From positions 453,744-517,743 of the forward strand of contig NZ_CP011941.1 in the NCBI RefSeq assembly GCF_001040845.1: a stretch of DNA of 64,000 nucleotides, written 5' to 3'. Source of the stretch: Synechococcus sp. WH 8020. Its GTDB lineage: Bacteria; Cyanobacteriota; Cyanobacteriia; PCC-6307; Cyanobiaceae. Made by a program: the position numbers and the translations under genes. Under the pieces are notes generated by a model, which searched no databases, was not told the origin of the DNA, and saw nothing but the letters and a program-made list of their open reading frames with translations. Each line of letters begins with the position of its first letter. The stretch's first letter is position 1. Positions 36,549 to 45,855 of the stretch are shown here, one piece after another.

Positions 36549-37727
36549 TTAAAAAAGAGCAGCATCGCCTAGTTCTTGTCCAGCCATTCCCTCTTTGTTG
36601 ACCCTTGCGAAAAACTGTTCGAGGGTGTCATCACCAAAAGAGGGGGTTGCCTCGGGGTCATAGCAATTACGTTTCTCGTTCCAAACCAGCATGGATTCAC
36701 TGGCGTAATAACAACCGATACGGGCGAATTCGGCTGTGTCTTCTACCCCTGGTATCAGCATTGCCACTTTTTCTAAAATGGCAGTTGGCGCATTCATGAC
36801 TGCTATCGGTAATGAGAGCATTCTGGGCGAGCGGCCTAGGACTTTAAAGAGTATTTCCCCTTGTTCGCGTGCGCTGAGCGCGGGGCCTGGCCCGCCGATG
36901 GGCAACACTTGATTGACTTTGTCAGCTTCATTTACACAATTGGCTAAGAAGCATGCAAGATCTTTTTCACTGATTGGCTTGCAACTTGTTAGCTCTCCAT
37001 TTCCAAACATGACATATGGTGCGCCTTTCTTGCAGCTCTCAAATTGGGCGGCAATGCTTTTGAAAAAAGCTGTTGGGCGAACGATCGTATGAGTTATTTC
37101 TGTGTCTTCCCTGAGCCGGGTTTCGAAGGCAAGTTTCGCTTTTTGAAATTCTAAAATTGGCTTTTGTACGCAGATGGCTGAAAGCATCACGAAATGCGCT
37201 ACACCAGCCTTTTTCCCTTCGTTGTAGGTGTTGAGATTGGCTTCATAATCGATTGCCCATGAATCTTTTTTGCCGCCCGTTCTCGATGCAAGGCAAGAAA
37301 TCACCACATCAGTGGGTTCATTGAAGGCATGGGTTGCAAGTGAAGCCGGATTGTTCACATCGCCAAACCTGACCTCTGCGTCAGGGAAATCGGCTACGAC
37401 GTCTGCTTTGCCTTTGCGTCCTCCAATTCCACTGGAGTCGCGGGCAAATGCCATCACTTGATATCCGCGCTTTACCAGTTCTCTCACGACAAATCGTCCG
37501 ATGTACCCAGTGGCCCCGAAGACGGCCACCCGCACTTGATCTGGAGAACGTTCTCGAAAATCATGGCGCGGTGAGAGGGGGGCGAGCACGTCGTTAACAG
37601 ATTGATCTGAATCAACGCTAGGGCGTGAATCTTCCGTTTTCAAACGAAGCGAGTTGGTAGATCTCAGTGGTTGCGATGGGCTTGAGGGAAGAGCTTCGAT
37701 GCTTGTTGAGACGCTCCGTAAGATCAC
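36549..37727 (-). CDS. dvr: Divinyl chlorophyllide a 8-vinyl-reductase
   Basis: This enzyme reduces the 8-vinyl group of divinyl chlorophyllide so that normal monovinyl chlorophyll a is made. It has 392 residues. The NAD(P)-binding VFGATGYIGRFVV follows an N-terminal ~65-residue Ser/Pro/Arg-rich extension. CLASRTGGKKDSW, SAICVQKP, VRPTAFFKS and LPIGGPGPALS resemble the plant DVR protein closely, and the C-terminus (GMAGQELGD) also does (from memory of the plant sequence). Prochlorococcus lacks this gene. The start is a GTG at 37727; the extension could be partly untranslated. It is divergent from malQ. Confidence 0.88.
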   Translation of the reverse strand: MILRSVSTSIEALPSSPSQPLRSTNSLRLKTEDSRPSVDSDQSVNDVLAPLSPRHDFRERSPDQVRVAVFGATGYIGRFVVRELVKRGYQVMAFARDSSGIGGRKGKADVVADFPDAEVRFGDVNNPASLATHAFNEPTDVVISCLASRTGGKKDSWAIDYEANLNTYNEGKKAGVAHFVMLSAICVQKPILEFQKAKLAFETRLREDTEITHTIVRPTAFFKSIAAQFESCKKGAPYVMFGNGELTSCKPISEKDLACFLANCVNEADKVNQVLPIGGPGPALSAREQGEILFKVLGRSPRMLSLPIAVMNAPTAILEKVAMLIPGVEDTAEFARIGCYYASESMLVWNEKRNCYDPEATPSFGDDTLEQFFARVNKEGMAGQELGDAALF

Positions 37728-37785
37728 AAAGGTCGGATCATTTGGATTCCCTTCGACCGTCCGGCACCCCGAATGATTTGCTTCG

Positions 37786-39312
37786 ATGGTTAATCACTCC
37801 AGAAGCGAAAGGGATCGCCGGGTTGGTGTGCTCCTTCACCCCACAGCTTTGCCTGACTCACCGGTGTGTGGAAGCTTTGGACGATCAGCCCGTGAATGGT
37901 TGAAGGCTTTGGCGAGCCATGGCGTCAGCGTTTGGCAGATTTTGCCCCTTGCTCCGCCTGATGGCACGGGGTCGCCGTACAGCTCACCCTCCAGTTTTGC
38001 CTTAAATCCTTGGCTCCTGGATGCCAAAGATTTGGCAGAAGAAAGCTTTGTGGCATCCAGTGATCTTGGGCGTCTCCCCGGTGCTGATGCCAAGGCGGAA
38101 TCGACCGTCGTACTGGACTTTCAACTGGCCGATGCGCGTGCTGCTGCACTGGGCCGCGCGCTTGCAGCCCATTGGCCTCAGCAATCCTCTCTGCGCCAAC
38201 AACAATTTCAACGGTGGAGGGCTGACCAAAGCCATTGGCTGACAGATCACGTCAATTTCGTGGTTCTGCGTGATCAACACAACGGTTTGCCTTGGTGGTC
38301 TTGGCCCCATCCGCTCGCTGTGCAGCAACCTGCTGCCTTGGCTCAATGGCGGCTTCAGCATGGTGAGGCTCTGCTCGAGCAGGAACTTCTCCAGTGGCAT
38401 CTGGATCGACAGTGGCAATGCCTGCGCGTGCAAGCTCGAGATTTAAACATCGAGATTCTTGGTGATCTGCCCTTTTATGTGGCTCGCGATAGTGCTGATG
38501 TTTGGAGTCATCGATCCTTATTTTCGATTGCTGCGGATGGACGCTTACGGCTTCAAAGCGGAGTTCCACCCGACTATTTTTCGGAGACTGGTCAGCTCTG
38601 GGGGACGCCTGTTTATAGCTGGGCTCGACATCGACGAACTGGATTTCGTTGGTGGCGTAATCGCTTAAAGCGCCAGTGGAGGCTTGCTGATCGGTTGCGC
38701 TTGGATCATTTCCGCGCTTTGGCTGGTTTTTGGGCGGTCCCCGGCGATGACGACACGGCTCAAAATGGGGTCTGGCAGCGTTCACCCGGCCATGAGTTGT
38801 TGCAACTCCTACGTCGGGACGCGGGTGGGACGCTTCCCATCGTTGCCGAAGATCTTGGCGTGATCACGCCGGATGTGGAACGGCTCCGTGATCGCTTTCA
38901 TTTACCCGGAATGAAAGTTCTGCAGTTCGCCTTTGATGGCAATCCCAGCAACCCCTATTTGCCGAGCAATATCAATGGCCGCCAGTGGGTGGTGTACACC
39001 GGTACCCATGACAACCCCACAACGATGGGGTGGTGGCAGCGACTTGATGAATCGTCTAGGCGGCAGGTGGGTGAGTTGCTGGGGTGTCACGTGGAAGCAC
39101 CCGGATGGCAATTGATGGAACTCGGGTTGGAAACATCCGCTGAACTCGTGGTGTCTCCGTTACAGGATTTGCTGCATTTGGATGATCAAGCTCGCTTCAA
39201 TACTCCAGGCACTGTTGGCGGCAATTGGTGCTGGAGGATGAGCGCTTTTGATGAGGCCTTGCAGGGTGCTCTTAAGGGTTACGGCGAAAGAGCTGCGGCC
39301 TGGGGCAGGTGA
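37786..39312 (+). CDS. malQ: 4-alpha-glucanotransferase (amylomaltase)
   Basis: This GH77 enzyme transfers alpha-1,4-glucan segments in glycogen breakdown. It has 508 residues. The N-terminal GVLLHPTALPDSPVCGSFG, the catalytic nucleophile Asp307 in RLDHFRALAGFW, the acid/base Glu in VAEDLGVITPDV and YTGTHDNPTTMGWW are all in place. The 3' end overlaps the convergent HTH protein by 34 bases. An ATG at 37786 gives the family start, although a little upstream sequence is also open. Confidence 0.95.
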   Translation: MVNHSRSERDRRVGVLLHPTALPDSPVCGSFGRSAREWLKALASHGVSVWQILPLAPPDGTGSPYSSPSSFALNPWLLDAKDLAEESFVASSDLGRLPGADAKAESTVVLDFQLADARAAALGRALAAHWPQQSSLRQQQFQRWRADQSHWLTDHVNFVVLRDQHNGLPWWSWPHPLAVQQPAALAQWRLQHGEALLEQELLQWHLDRQWQCLRVQARDLNIEILGDLPFYVARDSADVWSHRSLFSIAADGRLRLQSGVPPDYFSETGQLWGTPVYSWARHRRTGFRWWRNRLKRQWRLADRLRLDHFRALAGFWAVPGDDDTAQNGVWQRSPGHELLQLLRRDAGGTLPIVAEDLGVITPDVERLRDRFHLPGMKVLQFAFDGNPSNPYLPSNINGRQWVVYTGTHDNPTTMGWWQRLDESSRRQVGELLGCHVEAPGWQLMELGLETSAELVVSPLQDLLHLDDQARFNTPGTVGGNWCWRMSAFDEALQGALKGYGERAAAWGR

Positions 39313-40127
39313 TAGGAGCCCGGTTGATTGGTTTTAGGAGCGAGCTCCTGTCCGTTCCAGCTCACGGAGTCGGTCTCGCCAGGAGGCGGTTTGATGCTCA
39401 GGTCAACCGGGGGTAGAAGCTGCAAGGTCACGGTTCCGGTGGCACCCTGAAGGTTGGTTCGATCTCCTCCTTCACTGCTCAGGCTGATCTGCCGTGGTTG
39501 GTTGAGGTTGATCGCTAAAACGCCGGGTCTTGTGCGTTGATCGAGAGGTAGAGGTGTTTGGTCTGGCCAGGCCGTGACCACGTCTTCCAACGGGCGCAAG
39601 CCCTGCAAGATCTGATCAGAGTCGAGCGGTGTATTGATCGGGATTGGCCTTGGCGAGAAGGCATTGATGTTGATCAGGTGACGTTGTTGATGGTTCAAGG
39701 CCAGAATCGATCCGATCATCACAGCGCCGTAGACCACGCTCCCTTGCCAGGTGGTAAAGATATCGATGCTGCCGAGTGTGAAACGGGTGCTTCGACCATT
39801 GGTCGCGAAGCGATTCGATCCTGGTCTGTTAGGCAGGGCTCCACTAAGGCTGTTGGTTGGAAGGTCGAAATAGGATTCCAATCGCTGCAACATCGCCACG
39901 AGATAGGCGGGTTCTGGGAGGCGGTCTTGCCAGCCGCGTTCAAGGGCTTCTAGGACCGGCGTTGTGATTCTCACCTCTTTCGAAAGCTCTCTCATGCTGA
40001 GACCCTTTCGTTCCCTTTGTTCTCGCAGCAGTTGTCCTGCTTCCTCTAGGGAGTTGTTGAGGCTCTCAACAGACGTGGGCGTGTGTGGCGGGTTTTTGCG
40101 ACGTCGCCAAGGGAGGGGAAACTTCAT
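39279..40127 (-). CDS. HTH (RodZ-like) single-pass membrane protein
   Basis: This is a 282-residue protein. A helix-turn-helix of the RodZ/HTH_25 type covers about residues 28-85 (AGQLLREQRERKGLSMRELSKEVRITTPVLEALERG). It is followed by a transmembrane helix at about 131-150 (VVYGAVMIGSILAL) and an extracytoplasmic beta-rich domain (about 190-275, DUF4115-like). RodZ helps position the MreB cytoskeleton, but the C-terminal part here is not a clean match, so the exact role is inferred. It is preceded on the same strand by the pseudouridine synthase gene. Confidence 0.75.
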   Translation of the reverse strand: MKFPLPWRRRKNPPHTPTSVESLNNSLEEAGQLLREQRERKGLSMRELSKEVRITTPVLEALERGWQDRLPEPAYLVAMLQRLESYFDLPTNSLSGALPNRPGSNRFATNGRSTRFTLGSIDIFTTWQGSVVYGAVMIGSILALNHQQRHLININAFSPRPIPINTPLDSDQILQGLRPLEDVVTAWPDQTPLPLDQRTRPGVLAINLNQPRQISLSSEGGDRTNLQGATGTVTLQLLPPVDLSIKPPPGETDSVSWNGQELAPKTNQPGSYHLPQAAALSP

Positions 40128-40140
40128 CTCGGCGATGCCG

Positions 40141-40875
40141 TTATGAGGAGCACTCGTTCCGTTCCAAACGGATGGAGTTCCATTCTGAACGTGTTAACTC
40201 ACGCCAGTGGCCCTCCGGCAAAGAACCGAGATCAATGGTGGAGATCGCTGTTCGTTGAAGATCCAACACCGGGTGGCCAAGAGCATCGGCCACTCTGCGG
40301 ATTTGGCGATTCCTTCCCTCCCTGAGAATCACTTTTAAAAGGGATTGGTTCGCTCCTTGTTTCAGCAGAGACACCTCTGCCGGTTGTGTGGGTACGCCAT
40401 CCAATTCCACGCCGTTGCACCAGCGATTCAGTGTTGCGTTGGTGGGCGTACCTCTGACCTGAACCTTGTAGGTCTTGCTGTGGGCGTAGCGGGGGTGAGT
40501 GAGCTGCAAGGTGATCGCGCCTTGATTGGTTAAGAGGAGTGCTCCTCGGCTGTCTCCATCCAGCCGACCAACGGGGTGGAGACCTCGCCGGAGAGCCTGT
40601 GGGATGAGGTCGAGAACAGTTTCACGTCCTTGCGGATCACTGCAGCTGCTGATCACACCCCGGGGTTTGTTGAGCAGGAGCAGCCTGGGACTCGATGCCT
40701 GAGAGAGGGGACGGCCATCCACCTCGATGCGGTCGATGTTTGGATCGGCTTGGTCGCCAAGTCCAGCTGTGACTTGATTCACCTTGACCCTGCCTTCGCG
40801 CAAAAGCTCTTCAGCGTGTCGTCGCGAACAGATCCCTGCAGCTGCGATCAGTTTTTGCAACCGTTGGCGGGTCAC
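40141..40875 (-). CDS. RsuA/RluB-type pseudouridine synthase
   Basis: This enzyme modifies a uridine in rRNA. An S4 RNA-binding domain covers about residues 1-50 (QRLQKLIAAAGICSRRHAEELLREGRVKVN). The catalytic Asp is in GRLDGDSRGALLLTN, and the conserved LREGRNRQIRRV is near the C-terminus. Of two in-frame GTG codons, the one at 40875 has AAGGAG seven bases upstream, so it is preferred over 40893; this gives 244 residues. The exact target (RsuA, RluB, RluE or RluF type) is not resolved; RluB is the usual cyanobacterial assignment. Confidence 0.9.
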   Translation of the reverse strand: MTRQRLQKLIAAAGICSRRHAEELLREGRVKVNQVTAGLGDQADPNIDRIEVDGRPLSQASSPRLLLLNKPRGVISSCSDPQGRETVLDLIPQALRRGLHPVGRLDGDSRGALLLTNQGAITLQLTHPRYAHSKTYKVQVRGTPTNATLNRWCNGVELDGVPTQPAEVSLLKQGANQSLLKVILREGRNRQIRRVADALGHPVLDLQRTAISTIDLGSLPEGHWRELTRSEWNSIRLERNECSS

Positions 40876-41051
40876 CAGCTCACTCCTTGACACCGATCAG
40901 TGATCATCGTTGAACAGCGCAAAGGCCTTCGTCTCTTCCGCTGTTTTGATCCCGTCATGGCTCATTCTGTTAAGTCGAAAACGGGGGCGACAACGTGAAG
41001 AAAATCGGAAAAAGTGGTAGTTTAGGAAACGGAAGTGTTTCGTAATTGCTG

Positions 41052-42017
41052 ATGGCGCCCTTGGCTCTGCTTCCTGATGCTGACCTTGTGCGTTCGTATT
41101 TACGAGACATCGGCCGAGTGCCGTTGTTGAGTCATCAGCAGGAGATCACCCTGGGCCGTCAGGTGCAGGAGTTGATGGATTTAGAGGCGTTAGAAGCGGA
41201 ACTCAAGGATCAGCGTGGTGGAGAGGAGGTTGCCAGAGAGGAGTTCGCCAAAGCTGCAGGCGTGAGTGCGGCGCAACTGAAGCGAAAGCTGCAGGCGGGC
41301 CGCCGCGCCAAGGAGCGGATGGTGGCGGCCAACTTGAGATTGGTGGTGAGCGTCGCCAAGAAATACACCAAGAGGAATATGGAACTGCTGGATCTGATCC
41401 AGGAGGGAACGATTGGTTTGGTGCGTGGAGTGGAGAAATTTGATCCGACCCGCGGCTACAAGTTCAGTACCTATGCGTACTGGTGGATTCGTCAGGGCAT
41501 CACCCGCGCGATTGCGGAGAAGAGTCGAACGATCCGCCTGCCGATCCATATCACCGAGATGCTGAACAAGCTGAAGAAAGGCCAACGGGAGTTGAGCCAA
41601 GAGCTGGGCCGCACGCCATCGGTGACGGAACTGGCGTCCTTTGTGGAACTTCCAGAGGAGGAGGTGAAGGATCTGATGTGCCGTGCCCGCCAGCCTGTGA
41701 GTTTGGAGATGAAGGTGGGGGATGGCGATGACACCGAGCTGCTGGAATTGTTGGCGGGTGATGCGGAGTTGCCGTCAGAACAGGTGGAAGGTGAATGCTT
41801 GAAGGGAGACCTGCGGGATCTGTTGAGCCAGCTGCCTGAATTGCAGGGAAAAGTGTTGCGAATGCGCTATGGAATGGATGGGGAGGAGCCGATGAGTCTC
41901 ACGGGTATTGCTAAATCCATGAAGATGAGTCGTGATCGGACGCGAAGACTCGAGCGTGAAGGCTTGGAGATGCTCCGTCGCGGTGACGAACAACTCCAGG
42001 CCTATGTCCTTGTTTAA
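41052..42017 (+). CDS. RNA polymerase sigma factor, RpoD/SigA family (group 2)
   Basis: This is a 321-residue non-essential type sigma factor that redirects transcription. Region 1.2 is YLRDIGRVPLLSHQQEITL. Regions 2.1-2.4 run ANLRLVVSVAKKY, DLIQEGTIGLVRGVEKFDPTRG and FSTYAYWWIRQ. Region 3 is AEKSRTIRLPIH. Region 4 is VLRMRYGMDG with RDRTRRLEREGLEMLRR. It lacks region 1.1, as expected for group 2 sigma factors (SigB-SigE relatives). The ATG at 41052 is used; a TTG at 41046 is in frame. Confidence 0.92.
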   Translation: MAPLALLPDADLVRSYLRDIGRVPLLSHQQEITLGRQVQELMDLEALEAELKDQRGGEEVAREEFAKAAGVSAAQLKRKLQAGRRAKERMVAANLRLVVSVAKKYTKRNMELLDLIQEGTIGLVRGVEKFDPTRGYKFSTYAYWWIRQGITRAIAEKSRTIRLPIHITEMLNKLKKGQRELSQELGRTPSVTELASFVELPEEEVKDLMCRARQPVSLEMKVGDGDDTELLELLAGDAELPSEQVEGECLKGDLRDLLSQLPELQGKVLRMRYGMDGEEPMSLTGIAKSMKMSRDRTRRLEREGLEMLRRGDEQLQAYVLV

Positions 42018-42025
42018 AACTTGAA

Positions 42026-42505
42026 TTAGAAGAATTCGTCAAAGTTGTCGAAGTCAACTGCTTTGAAATTGCCTGACTCCACTTGAGTCATTAACCGTTC
42101 CAATTGCACCCATAAAGCCCCACCTGTGAGAAGAGAAAGCAGCATGGCAACTAAGTATCCAGCGCCTGAAGCAAACCCAAAGACTTGAAGCGACCCGCCG
42201 ATGAACAGGGTGATGCCGAGGAGAGTACCTGCATAGCTCATCGTGACTTCTGCCGTGCCAAGGGGCAAAAGGGCGAGGCGATCTTGCTTCCAGCCATCTA
42301 ATCGAATCTGGATCAGCTTCGCAAAAGTGAGGCCGCACAACACTCCGATTGCTAGCCCCAGACCTGCGACGAGATAGGGCGGTTGGTTGATGGGCGTGTA
42401 TTCCAGCAAGATTTCGCTGGGATCAAGATCACCAAAGAAATCACTGAGCGCATCAAGGTCGGCTTGATCTAACTCGATGGGCATGAGGTCAGGGGCTACT
42501 CCCAT
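42026..42505 (-). CDS. Conserved membrane protein
   Basis: This is a 159-residue protein with an acidic cytoplasmic N-terminus (DQADLDALSDFFGDLDPSE), three hydrophobic helices (about residues 45-65, 88-110 and 115-136) and an acidic tail ending FDEFF. No transporter or enzyme motif is recognised. It is conserved-looking and is likely a cyanobacterial inner-membrane or thylakoid protein. It converges with the sigma-factor gene, 8 bases away. The next gene on the same strand lies 42 bases upstream. Confidence 0.65.
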   Translation of the reverse strand: MGVAPDLMPIELDQADLDALSDFFGDLDPSEILLEYTPINQPPYLVAGLGLAIGVLCGLTFAKLIQIRLDGWKQDRLALLPLGTAEVTMSYAGTLLGITLFIGGSLQVFGFASGAGYLVAMLLSLLTGGALWVQLERLMTQVESGNFKAVDFDNFDEFF

Positions 42506-42547
42506 AACAATGAGGTTGTGAGTTTGAGGTGAACGTGTTGGGGGACC

Positions 42548-44257
42548 CTAAGCGGCAGCTAGTGGGTTCAGTTGTTGCAGCATGCGCCCAGCTATGCGAC
42601 GAGGGCTGAAGGTGCGTCCGATCAGGGAGGTCAGGGACCTGATGTCTTCTGTGCTGAGGCGATCGTCCCGCACAAGGGTGAGCAGCATTCGTTTGCGTAG
42701 GTCGGCGCCATCCTTACTCAGCAGTAAGCGCAAACCTGCCCCTGCAACTGGAATCAGCTCAGCGCCAGGTGTGGGAGCATCACTGCCTACGACTTCGAGC
42801 AGGCTTTCCAGTCGTTCGAGGCGAAGATGCCCTTCTGAATCAAACAAGACTTCTAACAGTTTTTCGCGCATCTCTTTGGTGTCTCCAGCTAGGAGACGTT
42901 TGGCCACGTAGGGGTAGGCCACTGCAATGATTTTGAACTCTGGATCGAGGCGAAGGGCAAGACCTTCCTGGCTCACGACTGCGCGGATGATGAGGGCGAA
43001 CCGAGCTGGCACTCGGAATGGATAGTCGTACATCAATTCCGAAAAGCGATCGGTAATGGCTTTGAAATTGAAGGTTCCCACGGAGTCACCCAGGCTTCCG
43101 CCCAACACTTCTCTCAGCGGAGGAATGATCGACTCCAGATCTGCGTTAGGTGCCAAAAATCCCAACGTTTGGAAATCGTTGGCCAGGGCTGAAAAGTCTT
43201 TGTTAATGAGGTGAACGACCGCACCAGTGAGTGTTAAACGGTCGGAATTACTGATCGAATCCATCATTCCGAAGTCCACGTAGGCCACGTGACCGAGATC
43301 TCCTGTTTGACCACTCAGGGCAAATAAGTTTCCTGGGTGAGGATCTGCATGAAAGTATCCGTATTCGAGAAGTTGTTGTAGGCCGCTGATGACACCCGTG
43401 CGGATGAGGGCGGGGGGATTGAGACGTTGAGCTTTCAACTCCTGCCGATCTCTCATCTTGGTTCCATGAATCCAGGAGGTGGTGAGCACACGCCTTGCTG
43501 AAAGCAGTCGCTCTACTTTTGGAATCGTGACGGCTGGATTATCAGCAAACAGGGCTGAAAAGCGTTCGGCGTTGTCGGCTTCGCAGTAGTAATCAATTTC
43601 TTCAAACAAGCTGCGACCAAACTCATCGATGATCTCTCCCAATCCGAAGCCCAAGTTGAGAGGTAGAAAAGGTGCACCCAAAACGCCCAGGGTGCGAATC
43701 AGCACCATGTCGCGGCGCAAAATAAAGGCGAGATTGGGCCGCTGCACCTTCACGGCAACCCAATGCTGACCATGCAAACGAGCCTTGTAGACCTGACCCA
43801 GGCTGGCTGCAGCAACAGGCACGTCCGGGAAGTCTTCGAAGAGTTGCTCCACCGGAGCTCCTAGCTCCTCTTCAACGGTTTGAAGTGCGATCGCGTGATC
43901 GAAAGAGGGAAGATCGTCCTGAAGCTTGGTGAGTTCATCGAGCCAATCGCGTCGGATCAGATCAGGCCGTGTGGACAGCGCTTGTCCCACTTTGATGAAA
44001 CAGGGCCCCAGATTTGTCAGGGTGCGAAGCAGGGTTCTGGCCAGTTTGCGCTGCACCTCGGAATCTTTGCTTCTGCCACGAAGTAGCAAGCTGACCACTA
44101 AACCAGTCAGTGCCCAGATAATTTGGAACAGCCGCGGTAGATAAATCCAGGGTCTCAGTAAGAGCCAGCGCGCATCTTTTCCCGGTGCGTAGCGCATCTG
44201 GGCTTTACAAACGTCTTTCGATTGGGTGTTGTTGGCCAAACTGGTTCGCTCTGCCAT
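42548..44257 (-). CDS. ABC1/AarF/UbiB-family atypical kinase
   Basis: This is a 569-residue protein. It has the KxGQ motif FIKVGQALSTRPDL (about residue 90), ASLGQVYKARL, the ATP-binding Lys in VAVKVQRP, FHADPHPGNLF as catalytic loop and YVDFGMMDSIS as metal-binding DFG-like motif. Two C-terminal hydrophobic stretches could anchor it. The family controls quinone and prenyl-lipid metabolism (UbiB, COQ8) and plastid homologues act on plastoquinone and tocopherol. The precise substrate is unknown. The ATG at 44257 is preferred over GTG at 44266. Confidence 0.9.
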   Translation of the reverse strand: MAERTSLANNTQSKDVCKAQMRYAPGKDARWLLLRPWIYLPRLFQIIWALTGLVVSLLLRGRSKDSEVQRKLARTLLRTLTNLGPCFIKVGQALSTRPDLIRRDWLDELTKLQDDLPSFDHAIALQTVEEELGAPVEQLFEDFPDVPVAAASLGQVYKARLHGQHWVAVKVQRPNLAFILRRDMVLIRTLGVLGAPFLPLNLGFGLGEIIDEFGRSLFEEIDYYCEADNAERFSALFADNPAVTIPKVERLLSARRVLTTSWIHGTKMRDRQELKAQRLNPPALIRTGVISGLQQLLEYGYFHADPHPGNLFALSGQTGDLGHVAYVDFGMMDSISNSDRLTLTGAVVHLINKDFSALANDFQTLGFLAPNADLESIIPPLREVLGGSLGDSVGTFNFKAITDRFSELMYDYPFRVPARFALIIRAVVSQEGLALRLDPEFKIIAVAYPYVAKRLLAGDTKEMREKLLEVLFDSEGHLRLERLESLLEVVGSDAPTPGAELIPVAGAGLRLLLSKDGADLRKRMLLTLVRDDRLSTEDIRSLTSLIGRTFSPRRIAGRMLQQLNPLAAA

Positions 44258-44434
44258 ATCCAACACGTTTCAGTCTTAAGAGCGTGAATCTTAGGCAGGT
44301 TGTTCCTTTCAATCGTTTCATGGGCTTGTTTGCGCCCCCTGCCCTACGCGATCAGTGTTCTGAGTGATCAACGTTCGTTGCGATCAAGTTGGTAAAGCGA
44401 TCGATTTGGCTGGACTGAAGAAGCGCAGGCCCTT

Positions 44435-45850
44435 ATGCACTCCTTAATTCCGTTGCTACGGCCTGACCAGCGGCAGTCTCTGCATTTGCCGGTGCATGGT
44501 CGGGGCAGATCCTTGCCGCCAGCTCTGAAGCGTCTGCTGCGGCAGCCACCCGGTAGTTGGGATCTTCCAGAACTTCCTGAGATTGGTGGGCCTCTTGAGA
44601 AGGAAGGTGCTGTTGCAGATGCGCAAGCACGACTGGCTTCCCAGTTGGGTGTTGCCGCTTGTTGGTTCGGTGTCAACGGTTCAACCGGTTTGCTTCAAGC
44701 AGCGCTTTCTGCCCTGGCTGGACCTGGCCAGGCGGTGTTATTGCCGCGCAACGCGCATCGCAGCTTGATTGCCGCCTGCGTGTTGGGAGGGATTCGGCCT
44801 GTGTTTTTACCTGTTCCATTCCTCTCTGATCGTGGACATCCAGGTGCGATGTCTGCGCAGGGGTTGGAGAGCGCGCTCACAGCCCTTCCTTCCATTCCTG
44901 AGTCGATCGTGGGCGCCGTGTTGGTGCATCCCACCTATCACGGTTATGCGTCCGACCCAACCCCTTTAATCGCAGTCCTGCATCGTCTCGGCTTGCCCGT
45001 GCTTGTGGATGAAGCGCATGGCACCCACTTTGCTTTCGCTGGTGGGGAAGCCTTACCTCGATCCTCCCTTCATGCGGGCGCTGACCTCGTCGTGCATTCC
45101 TTGCACAAATCAGCACCTGGTCTCGGGCAGACAGCTGTGCTTTGGCTTCAAGGCACGCGTGTGAATTCTGCAGCAGTGCAAGCGTCATTGCTCAGGTTTC
45201 AGACCAGCAGCCCCAGTGCCTTGTTGTTGGCTTCCTGTGAGGCCACTTTGAATTGGATGCTGACCCCAAGGTGGGAGCGTTTGCTGCAGCGAAGATTGAA
45301 ACAGGCCCGTCAGCTTGCCGCTCGACTTGATGCTGCAGGACTGCCATTGAGACGCAGTGATGACCACTTGCGTTTGATTTTGGTGACGGCGGAGAAGGGA
45401 ATCAGTGGTTTGGATGCCGATGCATGGTTGATGCAGCGTGGATTGATCGCCGAACTGCCAGAACCCTTTTGTTTGACCTTTTGCCTGGGCTTAGCGTCTC
45501 AGCGTGGGTTGGCCCAACGCATGCAACGACTTTGGCGCAGGCTCCAGGCGTCTCACCCCAGTTCTGGGCCTTTGGACCCGTTACTCTTGCCGCCATTACA
45601 GACCTGTTCAACGCCTGAACTGCTTCCAGCGCTTGCTGTTCGGGCTCCAGCGTGTGAGCTGTCTATCCACGACAGTGCTGGACGCATTGCCGCCGAAATG
45701 ATTTGTCCTTATCCGCCAGGCATTCCATTGCTCATCCCTGGCGAAAGAATTGGATCGGATCGCTTGGAGTGGTTGTTGAGTCTGCACCGAAGATGGCCGG
45801 AACAGGTGCCCGGTATGGTGAAAGTTCTGGCTGAAGAGCCGCAGGCCTAA
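44435..45850 (+). CDS. Orn/Lys/Arg decarboxylase-family PLP enzyme
   Basis: This is a 471-residue fold-type I PLP protein. It begins HSLIPLLRPDQRQSLHLPVHGRGRSLPP, typical of the Bacillus SpeA-like decarboxylase group. The PLP-binding Lys is in LVVHSLHKSAPGLGQTA. DEAHGTHFAFAGG has the Asp that pairs with the pyridine nitrogen, and VNGSTGLLQAAL lies earlier. The length matches the short decarboxylases (~480) rather than the ~750-residue acid-induced ones. The substrate (arginine, lysine or ornithine) cannot be told. cdsA starts 5 bases after the stop. Confidence 0.87.
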   Translation: MHSLIPLLRPDQRQSLHLPVHGRGRSLPPALKRLLRQPPGSWDLPELPEIGGPLEKEGAVADAQARLASQLGVAACWFGVNGSTGLLQAALSALAGPGQAVLLPRNAHRSLIAACVLGGIRPVFLPVPFLSDRGHPGAMSAQGLESALTALPSIPESIVGAVLVHPTYHGYASDPTPLIAVLHRLGLPVLVDEAHGTHFAFAGGEALPRSSLHAGADLVVHSLHKSAPGLGQTAVLWLQGTRVNSAAVQASLLRFQTSSPSALLLASCEATLNWMLTPRWERLLQRRLKQARQLAARLDAAGLPLRRSDDHLRLILVTAEKGISGLDADAWLMQRGLIAELPEPFCLTFCLGLASQRGLAQRMQRLWRRLQASHPSSGPLDPLLLPPLQTCSTPELLPALAVRAPACELSIHDSAGRIAAEMICPYPPGIPLLIPGERIGSDRLEWLLSLHRRWPEQVPGMVKVLAEEPQA

Positions 45851-45855
45851 CTGGG

